A stretch of DNA of 64,000 bases from Azospirillum sp. TSH64 (GTDB taxonomy: Bacteria; Pseudomonadota; Alphaproteobacteria; Azospirillales; Azospirillaceae): positions 517,156-581,155 of the forward strand of contig NZ_LGQW01000015.1 in the NCBI RefSeq assembly GCF_003116035.1, given 5' to 3'. Shown here piece by piece: positions 9,809-20,667 of the stretch (positions within the stretch are counted from its first letter, which is position 1; each line of letters begins with the position of its first letter). A program made the position numbers and the translations under genes. Below the pieces are notes generated by a model that had not been told where the DNA came from, did not search any database, and worked only from the letters and a program-made list of their open reading frames with translations.

Positions 9809-11467
9809 ATGAAGACCGGTGGTCAATTGATCGTCGAGGCGCTGGAGGCGCAGGGCGTGCGGCGGGTGTTCGGCGTTCCGGGCGAGAGCTATCTCGCCGT
9901 GCTTGACGCCCTGCACGACAGTCCGATCGAGATGGTTGTCGCCCGCCACGAGGGCGGCGCGGCCATGATGGCGGAGGCGCAGGCCAAGCTGACCGGGCGT
10001 CCCGGCGTCTGCCTCGTCACCCGCGGCCCCGGCGCCACCAATGCCGCCTCCGGCATCCATGTCGCCCAGCAGGACGAGACCCCGCTGGTCGTGCTGGTCG
10101 GCCAGATCGAGCGCGGCATGCGCGGCCGCGATGCCTTCCAGGAGGTGGATTACGGCAAGCTGTTCGGCGGCATGTGCAAATGGGTCGCCGAGATCGACAG
10201 CGCCGACCGCGTGCCGGAAATGATCTCCCGCGCCTTCCACACCGCGATGGCCGGCCGCCCCGGCCCGGTCGTGCTGGCCCTGCCGGAAGACACGCTGACG
10301 GAAACCGCGGACGTCCCCGTCGCCCCGCGGGCGGAGACCGTGGATGGCGCCCCCACGCCGGCGCAGGTGGCGTCGTTCGGCGCCCTGCTGGACAAGGCGG
10401 AACGACCGCTGCTGGTCGTCGGCGGCTCCCGCTGGACCGGGGAATCGGTCGCTGAACTTCAGCGTTTCGCGGAACGGCTGGTCCTGCCGGTGGCCGTGAC
10501 CTTCCGCCGCCAGATGCTGTTCGACCATTGCCACCCGCTTTATGCCGGCGACATCGGGCTGGGCATCAACCCCAAGCTTTCGGCGCTGGTCAAGGACAGC
10601 GACCTGCTGATCCTGCTGGGCGACCGTTTCTCCGAAGTGCCGTCGCAGAGCTACGACCTGCTGGGCATTCCAAATCCGGGCAAGGCGGTGGTCCACATCC
10701 ACCCCGGCGCCGAGGAGGTCGGCCGCGTCTATCGCCCGACGCTGGGCATGGTCGCCACGCCGGCCGTTTTCCTCGAGGCGATGGCCGGGCTGAGCGTGAC
10801 CGCCAAGCCCGGCTGGGCCGCCCGCGCCGAAACGGCCCATGCCGCTTACGACGCCTGGAGCACCCCGCCCGACGCCATCCCCGGCGACGTGCAGATGGGC
10901 CGCATCATGGCGTGGCTGGACGAACGGCTTGAGCATGACGCGATCTTCACCAACGGTGCTGGGAACTACGCCACCTGGATCCACCGTTTCCACCGCTTCC
11001 GCCGCTTCGGCACCCAGGCGGCACCGGTCTGCGGCTCGATGGGCTACGGCCTACCGGCCGCCATCGCAGCCAAGCTTCAGCATCGCACCCGCGATGTCCT
11101 GTGCTTTGCCGGCGATGGTTGCTTCCAGATGACGGGGATCGAGTTCGGCACTGCCGTGCAGGAGGGCGCCGCCGTGATCGTGCTGGTCGTCGACAACGGC
11201 ATGTACGGCACCATCCGCATGCATCAGGAACGCGAATATCCCGGCCGCGTGTCCGGCACCCGCCTGCAGAATCCCGATTTCGCCGCCTTCGCCCGCGCCT
11301 ATGGCGGTCATGGCGAGACGGTGGAGACCACCGCGCAGTTCGCCCCGGCCTTCGAGCGCGCCCGCGCGTCCGGCCTGCCGGCGATCATCCACATCAAGCT
11401 CGACCCCGAGGCCCTGACCCCCAGCCGGACGCTTTCCGAGATCCGTGCCGCCGGGAAGGGAAAGTGA
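9809..11467 (+). CDS. thiamine diphosphate-dependent enzyme (acetolactate synthase-like)
   Basis: 552 residues with the three ThDP-enzyme domains. The N-terminal pyrimidine domain has the catalytic glutamate in VARHEGGAAMMAEA (about residue 49). The central domain follows. The C-terminal domain carries the GDG...N motif: GDGCFQMTGIEFGTAVQ to VDNGMYG. It resembles the large subunit of acetolactate synthase, but no small subunit is adjacent and branched-chain biosynthesis genes are absent. Its pairing with an ALDH7-type dehydrogenase 45 bases downstream suggests catabolism of a 2-oxo acid rather than valine synthesis; the substrate is not determined. Confidence 0.8.
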   Translation: MKTGGQLIVEALEAQGVRRVFGVPGESYLAVLDALHDSPIEMVVARHEGGAAMMAEAQAKLTGRPGVCLVTRGPGATNAASGIHVAQQDETPLVVLVGQIERGMRGRDAFQEVDYGKLFGGMCKWVAEIDSADRVPEMISRAFHTAMAGRPGPVVLALPEDTLTETADVPVAPRAETVDGAPTPAQVASFGALLDKAERPLLVVGGSRWTGESVAELQRFAERLVLPVAVTFRRQMLFDHCHPLYAGDIGLGINPKLSALVKDSDLLILLGDRFSEVPSQSYDLLGIPNPGKAVVHIHPGAEEVGRVYRPTLGMVATPAVFLEAMAGLSVTAKPGWAARAETAHAAYDAWSTPPDAIPGDVQMGRIMAWLDERLEHDAIFTNGAGNYATWIHRFHRFRRFGTQAAPVCGSMGYGLPAAIAAKLQHRTRDVLCFAGDGCFQMTGIEFGTAVQEGAAVIVLVVDNGMYGTIRMHQEREYPGRVSGTRLQNPDFAAFARAYGGHGETVETTAQFAPAFERARASGLPAIIHIKLDPEALTPSRTLSEIRAAGKGK

Positions 11468-11512
11468 TCTGAGAGAATACACCCTCTCCCGGCATGGGAC
11501 AGGGAACATCAT

Positions 11513-13039
11513 ATGCCTCGCTTTTTGACCCAAGGAGCCACCCCGGTGCAGCACAGCGACATCCTCTCCCGTTTCGGCCTGACTTCCAGCGGAGCCGGGC
11601 TCACCGCCCGTTCGCCGGTCGACGGTGCCACGCTCGCCACGGTGGCGGAGACCGCGCCGTCGCAGGTTTCGGACATCGTCGCCAACGCCGCCCGCGCCTT
11701 CGAGGCGTGGCGCTCGGTGCCGGCCCCGCGCCGCGGCGAGCTGGTCCGCCTGCTGGGCGAGGAACTCCGCGCCGCCAAGGAGGATCTGGGCCGTCTGGTT
11801 TCGCTGGAAGCCGGCAAGATCTACCAGGAAGGCCTGGGCGAAGTGCAGGAGATGATCGACATCTGCGACTTCGCCGTCGGCCTGTCGCGCCAGCTCTACG
11901 GCCTGACCATCGCCTCGGAGCGTCCGGGCCACACGATGCGGGAGACCTGGCACCCGGCCGGCCCCTGCCTTGTCATCTCCGCATTCAACTTCCCGGTGGC
12001 GGTGTGGTCGTGGAACGCGGCGCTGGCGCTGGTCTGCGGCGACCCGGTCGTCTGGAAGCCGTCGGAAAAGACCCCGCTGACCGCCGCCGCCTGCCAGGTG
12101 ATCTTCGACCGTGCCGTCGCCCGCTTTGGCGACGCGCCGGCCAACCTGTCCCAGGTCGTCCAGGGCGGCCGTGAGATTGGCGAGGCTCTGGTCGCCCATC
12201 CCGGTTTCCCCATCGTCTCGGCCACCGGCTCGACCCGCATGGGCCGCGAGGTCTCCAAAGTGGTGGCGGAGCGCTTCGGCCGCTCGATCCTGGAGCTGGG
12301 CGGCAACAACGCCATGATCGTGGCGCCGTCGGCCGATCTCGACATGGCGCTGCGCGCCATCCTGTTCTCCGCCGTCGGCACCTGCGGCCAGCGCTGCACC
12401 ACGCTGCGCCGCCTGATCGTCCACCGCTCGGTCAAGGACCAGCTGCTGCCGCGCCTGAAGGCGGCCTACGCTTCCGTGTCGATCGGCAGCCCGCTGGAGA
12501 CCGGCGTGCTGATGGGTCCGCTGGTCGATGCCGACGCCTTCAAGGCGATGCAGCGCGCCCTGGAGTCCGCCAAGGTCGAGGGCGGCACGGTGACGGGCGG
12601 CGAGCGCACGCTGACTGATAACTTCCCCAACGCCTACTACGTCACCCCGGCCATCGTCGAGATGCCGGCCCAGACCGAGGTGGTGCGGCACGAGACCTTC
12701 GCGCCCATCCTCTATGTCCTGACCTACGACACGCTGGAGGAGGCCATCGCGCTTCAGAACGCCGTGCCGCAGGGCCTGTCCTCCTGCATCTTCTCCACCG
12801 ACCTGCGTGAGACGGAGCGCTTCCTGTCGGCCGCCGGGTCCGACTGCGGCATCGCCAACGTCAACATCGGCCCGAGCGGTGCGGAAATCGGCGGCGCCTT
12901 CGGCGGCGAGAAGGAGACCGGCGGCGGTCGTGAGTCGGGGTCGGATTCCTGGAAGGCTTACATGCGCCGCCAGACCGCGACGGTGAACTACTCCTCCGCC
13001 CTGCCGCTCGCCCAGGGGATCAAGTTCGAGATCGGCTGA
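11513..13039 (+). CDS. amaB: ALDH7-family aldehyde dehydrogenase, probably L-piperidine-6-carboxylate/aminoadipic semialdehyde dehydrogenase
   Basis: 508 residues. The catalytic cysteine sits in GTCGQRCTTLRRL, the form typical of antiquitin/ALDH7, and the general-base glutamate in LELGGNNAMIV. NAD-binding motifs SAFNFPVAVWSWN and VWKPSEKTPLT are present. ALDH7 enzymes such as Pseudomonas AmaB oxidise aminoadipate semialdehyde in lysine/pipecolate degradation, so this is the preferred role. The ATG at 11513 has AGGGA seven bases upstream. Probably cotranscribed with the ThDP enzyme gene. Betaine-aldehyde-type activity is less likely given the active-site motif. Confidence 0.8.
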   Translation: MPRFLTQGATPVQHSDILSRFGLTSSGAGLTARSPVDGATLATVAETAPSQVSDIVANAARAFEAWRSVPAPRRGELVRLLGEELRAAKEDLGRLVSLEAGKIYQEGLGEVQEMIDICDFAVGLSRQLYGLTIASERPGHTMRETWHPAGPCLVISAFNFPVAVWSWNAALALVCGDPVVWKPSEKTPLTAAACQVIFDRAVARFGDAPANLSQVVQGGREIGEALVAHPGFPIVSATGSTRMGREVSKVVAERFGRSILELGGNNAMIVAPSADLDMALRAILFSAVGTCGQRCTTLRRLIVHRSVKDQLLPRLKAAYASVSIGSPLETGVLMGPLVDADAFKAMQRALESAKVEGGTVTGGERTLTDNFPNAYYVTPAIVEMPAQTEVVRHETFAPILYVLTYDTLEEAIALQNAVPQGLSSCIFSTDLRETERFLSAAGSDCGIANVNIGPSGAEIGGAFGGEKETGGGRESGSDSWKAYMRRQTATVNYSSALPLAQGIKFEIG

Positions 13040-13060
13040 GGGTTCATGGGCTGAGGCGTT

Positions 13061-13103
13061 CCGGCCGGGACGGCGCCGCCATCGGCGAGCCCGTCCCGGC
13101 CGG
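13061..13103. terminator. hairpin between convergent genes
   Basis: A perfect 13-base inverted repeat (13061-13073 with 13091-13103; arm begins CCGGCCGGGACGG) separates the aldehyde dehydrogenase gene from the convergent anti-sigma gene. There is no T-run on either side, so it may work as a bidirectional transcript-end structure or with Rho rather than as a classical intrinsic terminator. Confidence 0.6.
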
Positions 13104-13116
13104 AGCGACAAGCGTA

Positions 13117-13950
13117 TCAGATCGCCAGCCTCCCCCGGACCACTTCGGCCTTGGCCGTCAGATCCTGGGGAGGCAACCGGCCGATCAGAATGGCGGCATG
13201 GTCAGGCCCGCTCCAATAGGCGATGGACAGCCCGCGGCGCATTTCCTGCTCCACCCCGCGCACGCTGCCGGGACGGCGCAGGATGCATAGCGCCAGCGGA
13301 CCGCTCCGCGGATCGAGATAGGTGATCTGGGCCAGCGGCATGTCGTCATAGGACAGAATTTGCGCCCGGCGGAATTCCGCTCCGGCGACCTCCACCGCCT
13401 CCGGGGTCAGGGACAGGTTGAGCGGCCGGTTCAGGGCAGCGAGCTGTGCCGCCTGGATGTCGTGGACGGGCGTGGACCCGCCCAGCGTTTCCCGCGTGTA
13501 CAACCCCATATATTGCGCGACCACGCCATGCCAGTGGCGCTCCCGGTCCGGTCCGCCGTCATCGTCGGCAAGGTCGTCGCCGTCGGCGGCTCCGAACAAC
13601 CGGACCAGCATCCGGTCCCCCAGCACGCCCGCCGCCACCGACGCGGCGATGGCGCCCAACAGACGGCGGCGGGTCAGCGGAACGGCCGCGTTGGCGGCAG
13701 CCGGCGGCGCGGACATACCGTCAAGCATGCGTTGCAGGTCCGCCGTCGGGGCGGTATCCAGCAAGGTTTGGAAGGCCTCGCCGTAGGGCAGGCTGGCGCG
13801 GGAAAGATGCTCCACCCTCGCGGCGACCGCCGGATCGCGCTCGATCAGGTCGAGCAGGCGGGCGCGACGCTCCTCCTCCAGTTCGCCGTCGATGAAGGCG
13901 GTCAGTTCCTCGTCGGAGGGCATCGGGGGATCGTCGTTCTCTCCGGTCAT
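13117..13950 (-). CDS. anti-sigma factor (membrane-anchored)
   Basis: 277 residues. The N-terminal part SDEELTAFIDGELEEERRARLLDLIERDP is the acidic helical start typical of anti-sigma proteins that hold an ECF sigma. There is no HxxxCxxC zinc motif. One hydrophobic segment, LLGAIAASVAAGVLG at about residues 97-111, follows a triple-arginine stretch, leaving a C-terminal domain of about 165 residues outside. The ATG overlaps the sigma-factor stop (ATGA at 13947-13950), so the two are translationally coupled. The C-terminal domain probably senses an envelope or oxidative signal, which cannot be named. Confidence 0.8.
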   Translation of the reverse strand: MTGENDDPPMPSDEELTAFIDGELEEERRARLLDLIERDPAVAARVEHLSRASLPYGEAFQTLLDTAPTADLQRMLDGMSAPPAAANAAVPLTRRRLLGAIAASVAAGVLGDRMLVRLFGAADGDDLADDDGGPDRERHWHGVVAQYMGLYTRETLGGSTPVHDIQAAQLAALNRPLNLSLTPEAVEVAGAEFRRAQILSYDDMPLAQITYLDPRSGPLALCILRRPGSVRGVEQEMRRGLSIAYWSGPDHAAILIGRLPPQDLTAKAEVVRGRLAI

Positions 13951-14552
13951 TTTGCCGCTCCGTCGCTCATTCTGTCCGCCAGCTTTGCCCGCGCCGCCGC
14001 CAGACGGCTCATCACCGTTCCGACCGGCACGTCTAGAACCGCAGCGACCTCGCGGTAGGTCAGGCCCTCCACATAGGCGAGGAACACCGCCGCCCGCTGC
14101 GCTTCCGGCAGGTCGGAGGCCAGCCTCATCACCTGCCCCGCCAGAACCTTCGCCTCGGTCTCGCGCGCGCCGTCGACCTCCAGGCTCGTCTCCGCCTCGA
14201 CGGTTCCCTGGCCGAAACGGACCCGCCGCGCCCGGACCTCGTTCAGCCAGACCGAGTTCAGGATGGCGAACAGCCAATGGTCGATGCGTGACCCGGGCTG
14301 GAACTGGCCGTGCCGTTCCAGTGCCCGCAGGCAGGTCTGCTGCACCAGATCGTCCGCCCAGTCGCGCTGCCGCGACAGGACAAAGCCATAGCGCCAAAGG
14401 CGCGGCAAGGTGACGGACAAGCCGTGCCTGACTTCCGCTTCGCTTGCGATCTCACCGCTCCCTCGCATGGCATCCGGGACGATCCGGTCCTTTCGGCACT
14501 GTACCGGCCGCGACCGACCATATGCCTCACGGCCGCTCTCGACGATAGCCAT
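13947..14552 (-). CDS. ECF sigma-70 family RNA polymerase sigma factor
   Basis: 201 residues from ATG at 14552, chosen because GGGAAGGCGG sits just upstream; MRGSGE at 14468 would give 173 residues and is the alternative. Region 2 is RQRDWADDLVQQTCLRALERH with LFAILNSVWLNEVRARR, and region 4 is LPEAQRAAVFLAYVEGLTYREVAAVLDVPVGTVMSRLAAAR. It directs transcription of a small regulon and usually its own operon, and is restrained by the downstream anti-sigma factor. The extra N-terminal stretch of about 28 residues is basic and not conserved in sigma factors generally. Confidence 0.85.
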   Translation of the reverse strand: MAIVESGREAYGRSRPVQCRKDRIVPDAMRGSGEIASEAEVRHGLSVTLPRLWRYGFVLSRQRDWADDLVQQTCLRALERHGQFQPGSRIDHWLFAILNSVWLNEVRARRVRFGQGTVEAETSLEVDGARETEAKVLAGQVMRLASDLPEAQRAAVFLAYVEGLTYREVAAVLDVPVGTVMSRLAAARAKLADRMSDGAAK

Positions 14553-14628
14553 CATCCGCCTTCCCGATGACCGGACAAAGCGGCGGGAACGCCCCCGCCT
14601 GGGGCGGGAAGCGCCTCCGCCGGTGGCG

Positions 14629-15174
14629 TCAGCCCTTGGCCGGCGTGACGATGGCCTCTTCGAGGTCGCGGTACTCCTCGCATCCGGTGCCGCAGATCGC
14701 GCGGATCGCCGCCAGCTGTTCACGCGCCAGATCGGAACGCCCCTTGAGCATGTAGGCCTCCCCCAGATATTCCCGGACCTTGGCGTAGGAGGGGTCGGCC
14801 GCCACCGACTTCAGGTAATAGCCGATGCCCTCGTCGATGCGGCCCAGCTTGCGGGTGGCGTAACCGCGGTAATTCAGCACGACCGGGCTGTCCTGGTTGC
14901 GCGCCGTCGCGAGAATGTCGAGTGCCTCCTGATAGCGCTCCGCCTTCGCCAGCGAATAGGCGTAGTCGGCGATGTTGTCGTCGGTGAGGTTGGCGCCGCT
15001 CTGCTTCACGCATTGCTTCGTCTTCTTGTCATAGACCTCCCCCGGCTTGCAGGTCGGGGTGGTGTCGTCGCCCATGGCACGGGCGGAGACGGGGGCCAGC
15101 AGGCCGGTGCCGAGAACGGCGGCGCACAGAAGACCGGCCAGGACGGTGCTTCCGGCCTTGGAACGAACGCTCAT
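14629..15174 (-). CDS. secreted TPR-repeat protein
   Basis: 181 residues. Residues 1-33 form a signal peptide ending in SARA. The mature N-terminus has a small two-cysteine block (PTCKPGEVYDKKTKQCVK) often found at the start of alphaproteobacterial TPR proteins. TPR-type helices follow: ADYAYSLAKAERYQEALDILATA, VVLNYRGYATRKLGRIDEGIGYYLKSVAADP and AKVREYLGEAYMLKGRSDLAREQLAAIR. GGGAGA lies before two adjacent ATGs (15177 and 15174). It lies 76 bases upstream of the sigma-factor gene on the same strand and may be a periplasmic scaffold. Confidence 0.8.
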   Translation of the reverse strand: MSVRSKAGSTVLAGLLCAAVLGTGLLAPVSARAMGDDTTPTCKPGEVYDKKTKQCVKQSGANLTDDNIADYAYSLAKAERYQEALDILATARNQDSPVVLNYRGYATRKLGRIDEGIGYYLKSVAADPSYAKVREYLGEAYMLKGRSDLAREQLAAIRAICGTGCEEYRDLEEAIVTPAKG

Positions 15175-15367
15175 CATACTTCTCCCGGAGTTTTTGGGGG
15201 GAACGCTTCGCCGTAGCGCGGCGCTGGCGGACAACACCCCACCCCCGGCGGCTATTCGGTCGCGGATAATTTTTTCGGCCCCTTCGCGGCACCGAATAGA
15301 GGGCCGGGCCGGCGTGTTCCCCACCCGCCGCGCCGCCAGCATCCCCGCTGCGGCCGTGATTTCCCGA

Positions 15368-16441
15368 ATGGAGCCGCCCCCCGTGTTCCCACCCGTGGCT
15401 TTGCTTGGTTTGGGCCTCGGCCTGCCGCCCCATGTCCTGTCCCAAGAGGAGGCCGCCCTCCTCACCACCCGCATCTTCGGCGACCGGCTTGCCGGCTTCC
15501 CCCAGTTCGAACGGGTTTTCGCCAACACCGGCATCGCCCGGCGGCACTGCGCCCGTCCGGCCGACTGGTACACCACTTCCCATGGCTGGAGCGACCGCAT
15601 GGCCGCCTACCGGCAGGCGGCGGAGGCCCTGTTCGTCCAGGCGGCGACAGCGGCCCTGGCGGATGCCGGCATCGCTCCCGCCGAGGTCGATTGCGTGGTC
15701 GTCTCCTCCTCCTCCGGCTTCGCAGTGCCGAGCCTGGAGGCGCAGCTCGCCGAGGCCATGGGCTTCCGGCCGGACATCGAGCGGCTGCCGTTGTTCGGGC
15801 TCGGCTGTGCCGGCGGCGTGGCGGGGCTGGCGACCGCCGCGCGTCTGGCGGCGCCCCCCGGCCGGATTGTGCTGTTCGTGACCATGGAGCTGTGCAGCCT
15901 CGCCTTCCGGCAGGATGACGGCAGCCGCGCCAATCTGGTGGCGAGCGCCCTGTTCGGCGACGGTGCCGCCGCCTGCGTGCTGCGCGGCGGTGCGGAGGAG
16001 CGCGCCTTCGCCGTCATCGAGGGTGCCGGTCAGCATCTGTTCCCGCGGTCGCAGGACATCATGGGCTGGCGCATCGACGATGGCGGCTTCGGCATCGTCC
16101 TGTCGGCGGCGCTGCCGCAATTCCTGCAAGCCCATCTCCGCCCCGCCCTTGCCCGGCTGCTCGCCCAATGCGGCGCGGAGGAGGAGCGGATCGGCCGCTT
16201 CGTCTGCCATCCCGGCGGCACCCGCGTTCTGTCGGCGCTGGAAGACGTGCTGCGGCTGGAGACCGGCAGCCTCGACCATGAACGGGCGGTGCTGGCCGAT
16301 CACGGCAACATGTCCGCTCCCACGGTGCTGTTCGTGCTGGACCGGGCGCGCCGGGCGGGATTGCCGGGCCGGGCGGCGCTTCTGGCGCTCGGTCCCGGCT
16401 TTGCCGCCAACCTGATCACGCTGCGGCGGGGAATGCGGTGA
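15368..16441 (+). CDS. type III polyketide synthase
   Basis: 357 residues, the thiolase-fold chalcone/stilbene synthase family. The catalytic triad is complete: Cys147 in LFGLGCAGGVAGL, His281 in FVCHPGGTRVL and Asn314 in LADHGNMSAPTV. Bacterial relatives extend acyl-CoA starters with malonyl-CoA to alkylresorcinols or alkylpyrones. The ATG at 15368 is chosen where homology begins (VALLGLGLGLPPHVL). Its stop overlaps the GTG of the methyltransferase gene (GTGA at 16438-16441), giving a two-gene unit like srsA-srsB or bpsA-bpsB. Product identity is inferred, not shown. Confidence 0.88.
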   Translation: MEPPPVFPPVALLGLGLGLPPHVLSQEEAALLTTRIFGDRLAGFPQFERVFANTGIARRHCARPADWYTTSHGWSDRMAAYRQAAEALFVQAATAALADAGIAPAEVDCVVVSSSSGFAVPSLEAQLAEAMGFRPDIERLPLFGLGCAGGVAGLATAARLAAPPGRIVLFVTMELCSLAFRQDDGSRANLVASALFGDGAAACVLRGGAEERAFAVIEGAGQHLFPRSQDIMGWRIDDGGFGIVLSAALPQFLQAHLRPALARLLAQCGAEEERIGRFVCHPGGTRVLSALEDVLRLETGSLDHERAVLADHGNMSAPTVLFVLDRARRAGLPGRAALLALGPGFAANLITLRRGMR

Positions 16442-16980
16442 CAGCTCCGATCATCGTCATGCTGCTGGTGACGGCGCAGCGCCTCAGTGAACTGGTCATC
16501 GACCGGCGCAACCGCGTGGCGCTGTTGGCCCAAGGTGCGCGTGAGCATGGGCGCGGCCATTACCCGTGGATGATGCTTCTGCATGCCGGGTGGCTGGCCG
16601 GCCTCTGGGAGGCAGCACTGGGAGGCCCGTTGTGGACTCACGGTCCGGGCATCGTGCCCGTCGAACCGGCCTGGCTGGCGGTCCTCCTCGCCATGCAGGC
16701 GCTCCGCCTCTGGGTGCAGGCGACGCTGGGGTGGCGCTGGACCACCAGGATCGTCGTGCTCGACGGAATGCCGCCGGTCCGCACCGGCCCCTACCGCTTC
16801 ACCAACCATCCCAACTATCTGGCGGTCGCGGTGGAGATCGCCGCTCTTCCGCTCGCCTTCGGCATGGCTGGCTATGCCCTTCTCTTCTCCCTCCTCAACA
16901 CCGCGATGCTCGCCGTGCGAATCCGGGTCGAGGATCGGGCGCTCGGTCGAAGACAGGACGCCGCTCTCCGCGTCGGTTAA
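16438..16980 (+). CDS. isoprenylcysteine carboxyl methyltransferase family protein
   Basis: 180 residues, GTG start within the polyketide synthase stop codon. Hydrophobic helices and the C-terminal signature VRTGPYRFTNHPNYLAVAVE plus the acidic ending RIRVEDRALG are those of integral-membrane ICMT-type methyltransferases. In bacteria, homologues beside type III polyketide synthases (BpsB, for example) O-methylate alkylpyrones or alkylresorcinols. That role is preferred here over any prenyl-cysteine methylation, which bacteria lack. Confidence 0.85.
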   Translation: MTAPIIVMLLVTAQRLSELVIDRRNRVALLAQGAREHGRGHYPWMMLLHAGWLAGLWEAALGGPLWTHGPGIVPVEPAWLAVLLAMQALRLWVQATLGWRWTTRIVVLDGMPPVRTGPYRFTNHPNYLAVAVEIAALPLAFGMAGYALLFSLLNTAMLAVRIRVEDRALGRRQDAALRVG

Positions 16981-17001
16981 GTCAATTTGTGGGCACAGGG
17001 T

Positions 17002-19133
<2,132 letters not shown>

Positions 19134-19137
<4 letters not shown>

Positions 19138-19412
19138 CCGACGACAAGGATCCGCTTCCCGGCAGCGTCCGCCGCCACCGCGAACGGCGGGAGCATTGGC
19201 AGCGCGAGGGCGAACGGCCGATCGGCCGCAACCTCGCCCTGATCGGGGCGCTCGGCTGGCTGGTGATCGTTCCGACCCTGGCCGGGCTGTTCGCCGGACG
19301 CTGGCTCGACGAGCGGGCCGGCGGCGGGATCTTCTGGACGGCGGCGCTGCTGTTTGCAGGCGTCGCGCTCGGCGGCTGGCTCGCCTGGAACCGCATCGAA
19401 CAGGAACGCTGA
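19134..19412 (+). CDS. atpQ: N-ATPase-associated AtpI-like membrane protein (AtpQ)
   Basis: 92 residues with a charged N-terminus (SVRRHRERREHWQREGER) and two hydrophobic helices at about 38-57 and 65-84. This is the AtpQ position and size in N-ATPase operons, a homologue of the AtpI/AtpZ family that helps assemble the c-ring and has been linked to magnesium handling. ATGA overlap with atpC. Confidence 0.8.
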
Positions 19413-19413
19413 C

Positions 19414-19728
19414 ATGATTGTGCCGCCCTATCTGCTCCCCATCCTTGCCGGGGCTCTGGCCGGCCTGACGCTCGGCACCCTGTTCTTTCGCGGGCTGGCG
19501 GCGACGGCGCGGCTCTATGCGGTGGGCGGGGTGCGGCGGGCGATGCCGCTCTATCTGCTGCGGCTGGCCGGTGCCACCGCCGGCTTCACCATCGCCGCGG
19601 TCTGGGGCGGGGCGGAGGCGCTGCTGGCGATGCTGGCCGGATTCCAGCTGGCGCGCAGCGTCGTGGTCCGGCGCGAGCGGCGGATGCAGGAGGGCGCGCT
19701 GGAGGGGCCGCGGGAGAGGACGCCATGA
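19414..19728 (+). CDS. atpR: N-ATPase-specific membrane subunit AtpR
   Basis: 104 residues, about three transmembrane segments (residues 6-28, 41-58 and 60-80) and a basic C-terminal tail. AtpR is found only in N-ATPase operons between atpQ and atpB. Conserved arginines within the helices have been suggested to face the c-ring ion-binding carboxylates during assembly; here [12 protein letters not shown] and [11 protein letters not shown] contain such arginines. The start lies one base after the atpQ stop, in a different frame. Confidence 0.8.
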   Translation: MIVPPYLLPILAGALAGLTLGTLFFRGLAATARLYAVGGVRRAMPLYLLRLAGATAGFTIAAVWGGAEALLAMLAGFQLARSVVVRRERRMQEGALEGPRERTP

Positions 19729-20399
19729 CCGAGTCACCGCTGACGACGCCGGTCGTCTTCCTGCTGGGCCCGGTCCCGGTGACGCTGCCGGTCGTCGTCA
19801 CCTGGGGACTGATGGCGGCGATGGCGCTGGGCGCGGCACTGGCGACCCGGCGGCTGCGGGTGGAGCGGCCCGGTCCGGTCCAGACCGTGCTGGAGCTGGT
19901 GGTGGAGACGCTGCGCCGGCAGATCGGCGAGACGATGCAGACCGACGCCACGCCTTTCCTGCCGCTGCTGGGCACGCTGTTCCTCTATCTGGCGGTCGCC
20001 AACCTGTCGGGGCTGGTGCCGGGGCTGAAGGCGCCGACCGCCTTCCTGGAGACGGCGGCGGCGCTGGCGCTGATCGTGCTGCTGGCGTCGCAGGTGCTGG
20101 GCATCCGCCGGCGCGGCCTGTGGGCCTATCTGAAGGGCTTCGCCCACCCCAGCCCGCTGCTGCTGCCTCTGAACCTGCTGTCGGAGCTGACGCGCGCCTT
20201 CTCCCTGTCGATCCGCCTGTTCGGCAATGTGATGAGCGGGGAGTTCGTCATCGCCATCGTGCTGTCGCTGGCCGGGCTGTTCGTGCCGGTGCCGCTGATG
20301 GCGCTGGAGCTGCTGCTGGGCCTCGTCCAGGCGTACATCTTCACCATCCTGGCCGCGGTCTTCATCGGCGGCGCCGTCGGAACCATCGAGAAAGGGTAG
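19725..20399 (+). CDS. atpB: N-ATPase subunit a (AtpB)
   Basis: 224 residues, five to six membrane helices. The stator arginine is in the [15 protein letters not shown] segment (about residue 164), the key ion-path residue of subunit a. The late block [26 protein letters not shown] matches the family C-terminus. Forms the ion channel with the c-ring. ATGA overlap with atpR. Confidence 0.92.
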   Translation: MTESPLTTPVVFLLGPVPVTLPVVVTWGLMAAMALGAALATRRLRVERPGPVQTVLELVVETLRRQIGETMQTDATPFLPLLGTLFLYLAVANLSGLVPGLKAPTAFLETAAALALIVLLASQVLGIRRRGLWAYLKGFAHPSPLLLPLNLLSELTRAFSLSIRLFGNVMSGEFVIAIVLSLAGLFVPVPLMALELLLGLVQAYIFTILAAVFIGGAVGTIEKG

Positions 20400-20404
20400 C
20401 AACC

Positions 20405-20644
20405 ATGGACGTCCATGCCATCAGCATCCTGGGGGCGGCACTGGCGGTGTCGGTCGGCGCCATCGGACCGGCGCTGGCCGAGGGCCGCGCCGTCGCCGCG
20501 GCGATGGAGGCCATCGCCCGCCAGCCCGAGGCCGCCAACACCCTGTCGCGAACCCTGTTCGTCGGGCTGGCGATGATCGAGACGATGGCGATCTACTGCC
20601 TCGTCGTGGCGCTGCTTCTGCTCTTCGCCAACCCGTTCGCCTGA
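20405..20644 (+). CDS. atpE: N-ATPase subunit c (AtpE)
   Basis: 79 residues, a two-helix hairpin with the polar loop ARQPEA. The ion-binding carboxylate is Glu59 in [10 protein letters not shown], followed by Thr60 and Tyr64, positions that help bind sodium in Ilyobacter tartaricus. In the first helix the place of the sodium-binding Gln32 of that enzyme is taken by Glu26 (ALAEGRA). A second carboxylate of this kind is known from other N-ATPase c subunits, where proton coupling has been argued. Ion specificity therefore remains open. Confidence 0.92.
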   Translation: MDVHAISILGAALAVSVGAIGPALAEGRAVAAAMEAIARQPEAANTLSRTLFVGLAMIETMAIYCLVVALLLLFANPFA

Positions 20645-20667
20645 GTGCCGCAACCCCGAGGTCCGTC

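Noticed and set aside
15047..15367. N-terminal extension of the polyketide synthase
   Set aside because: The frame is open upstream, but the translation is arginine/alanine-rich shadow of the TPR gene and homology begins after 15368.
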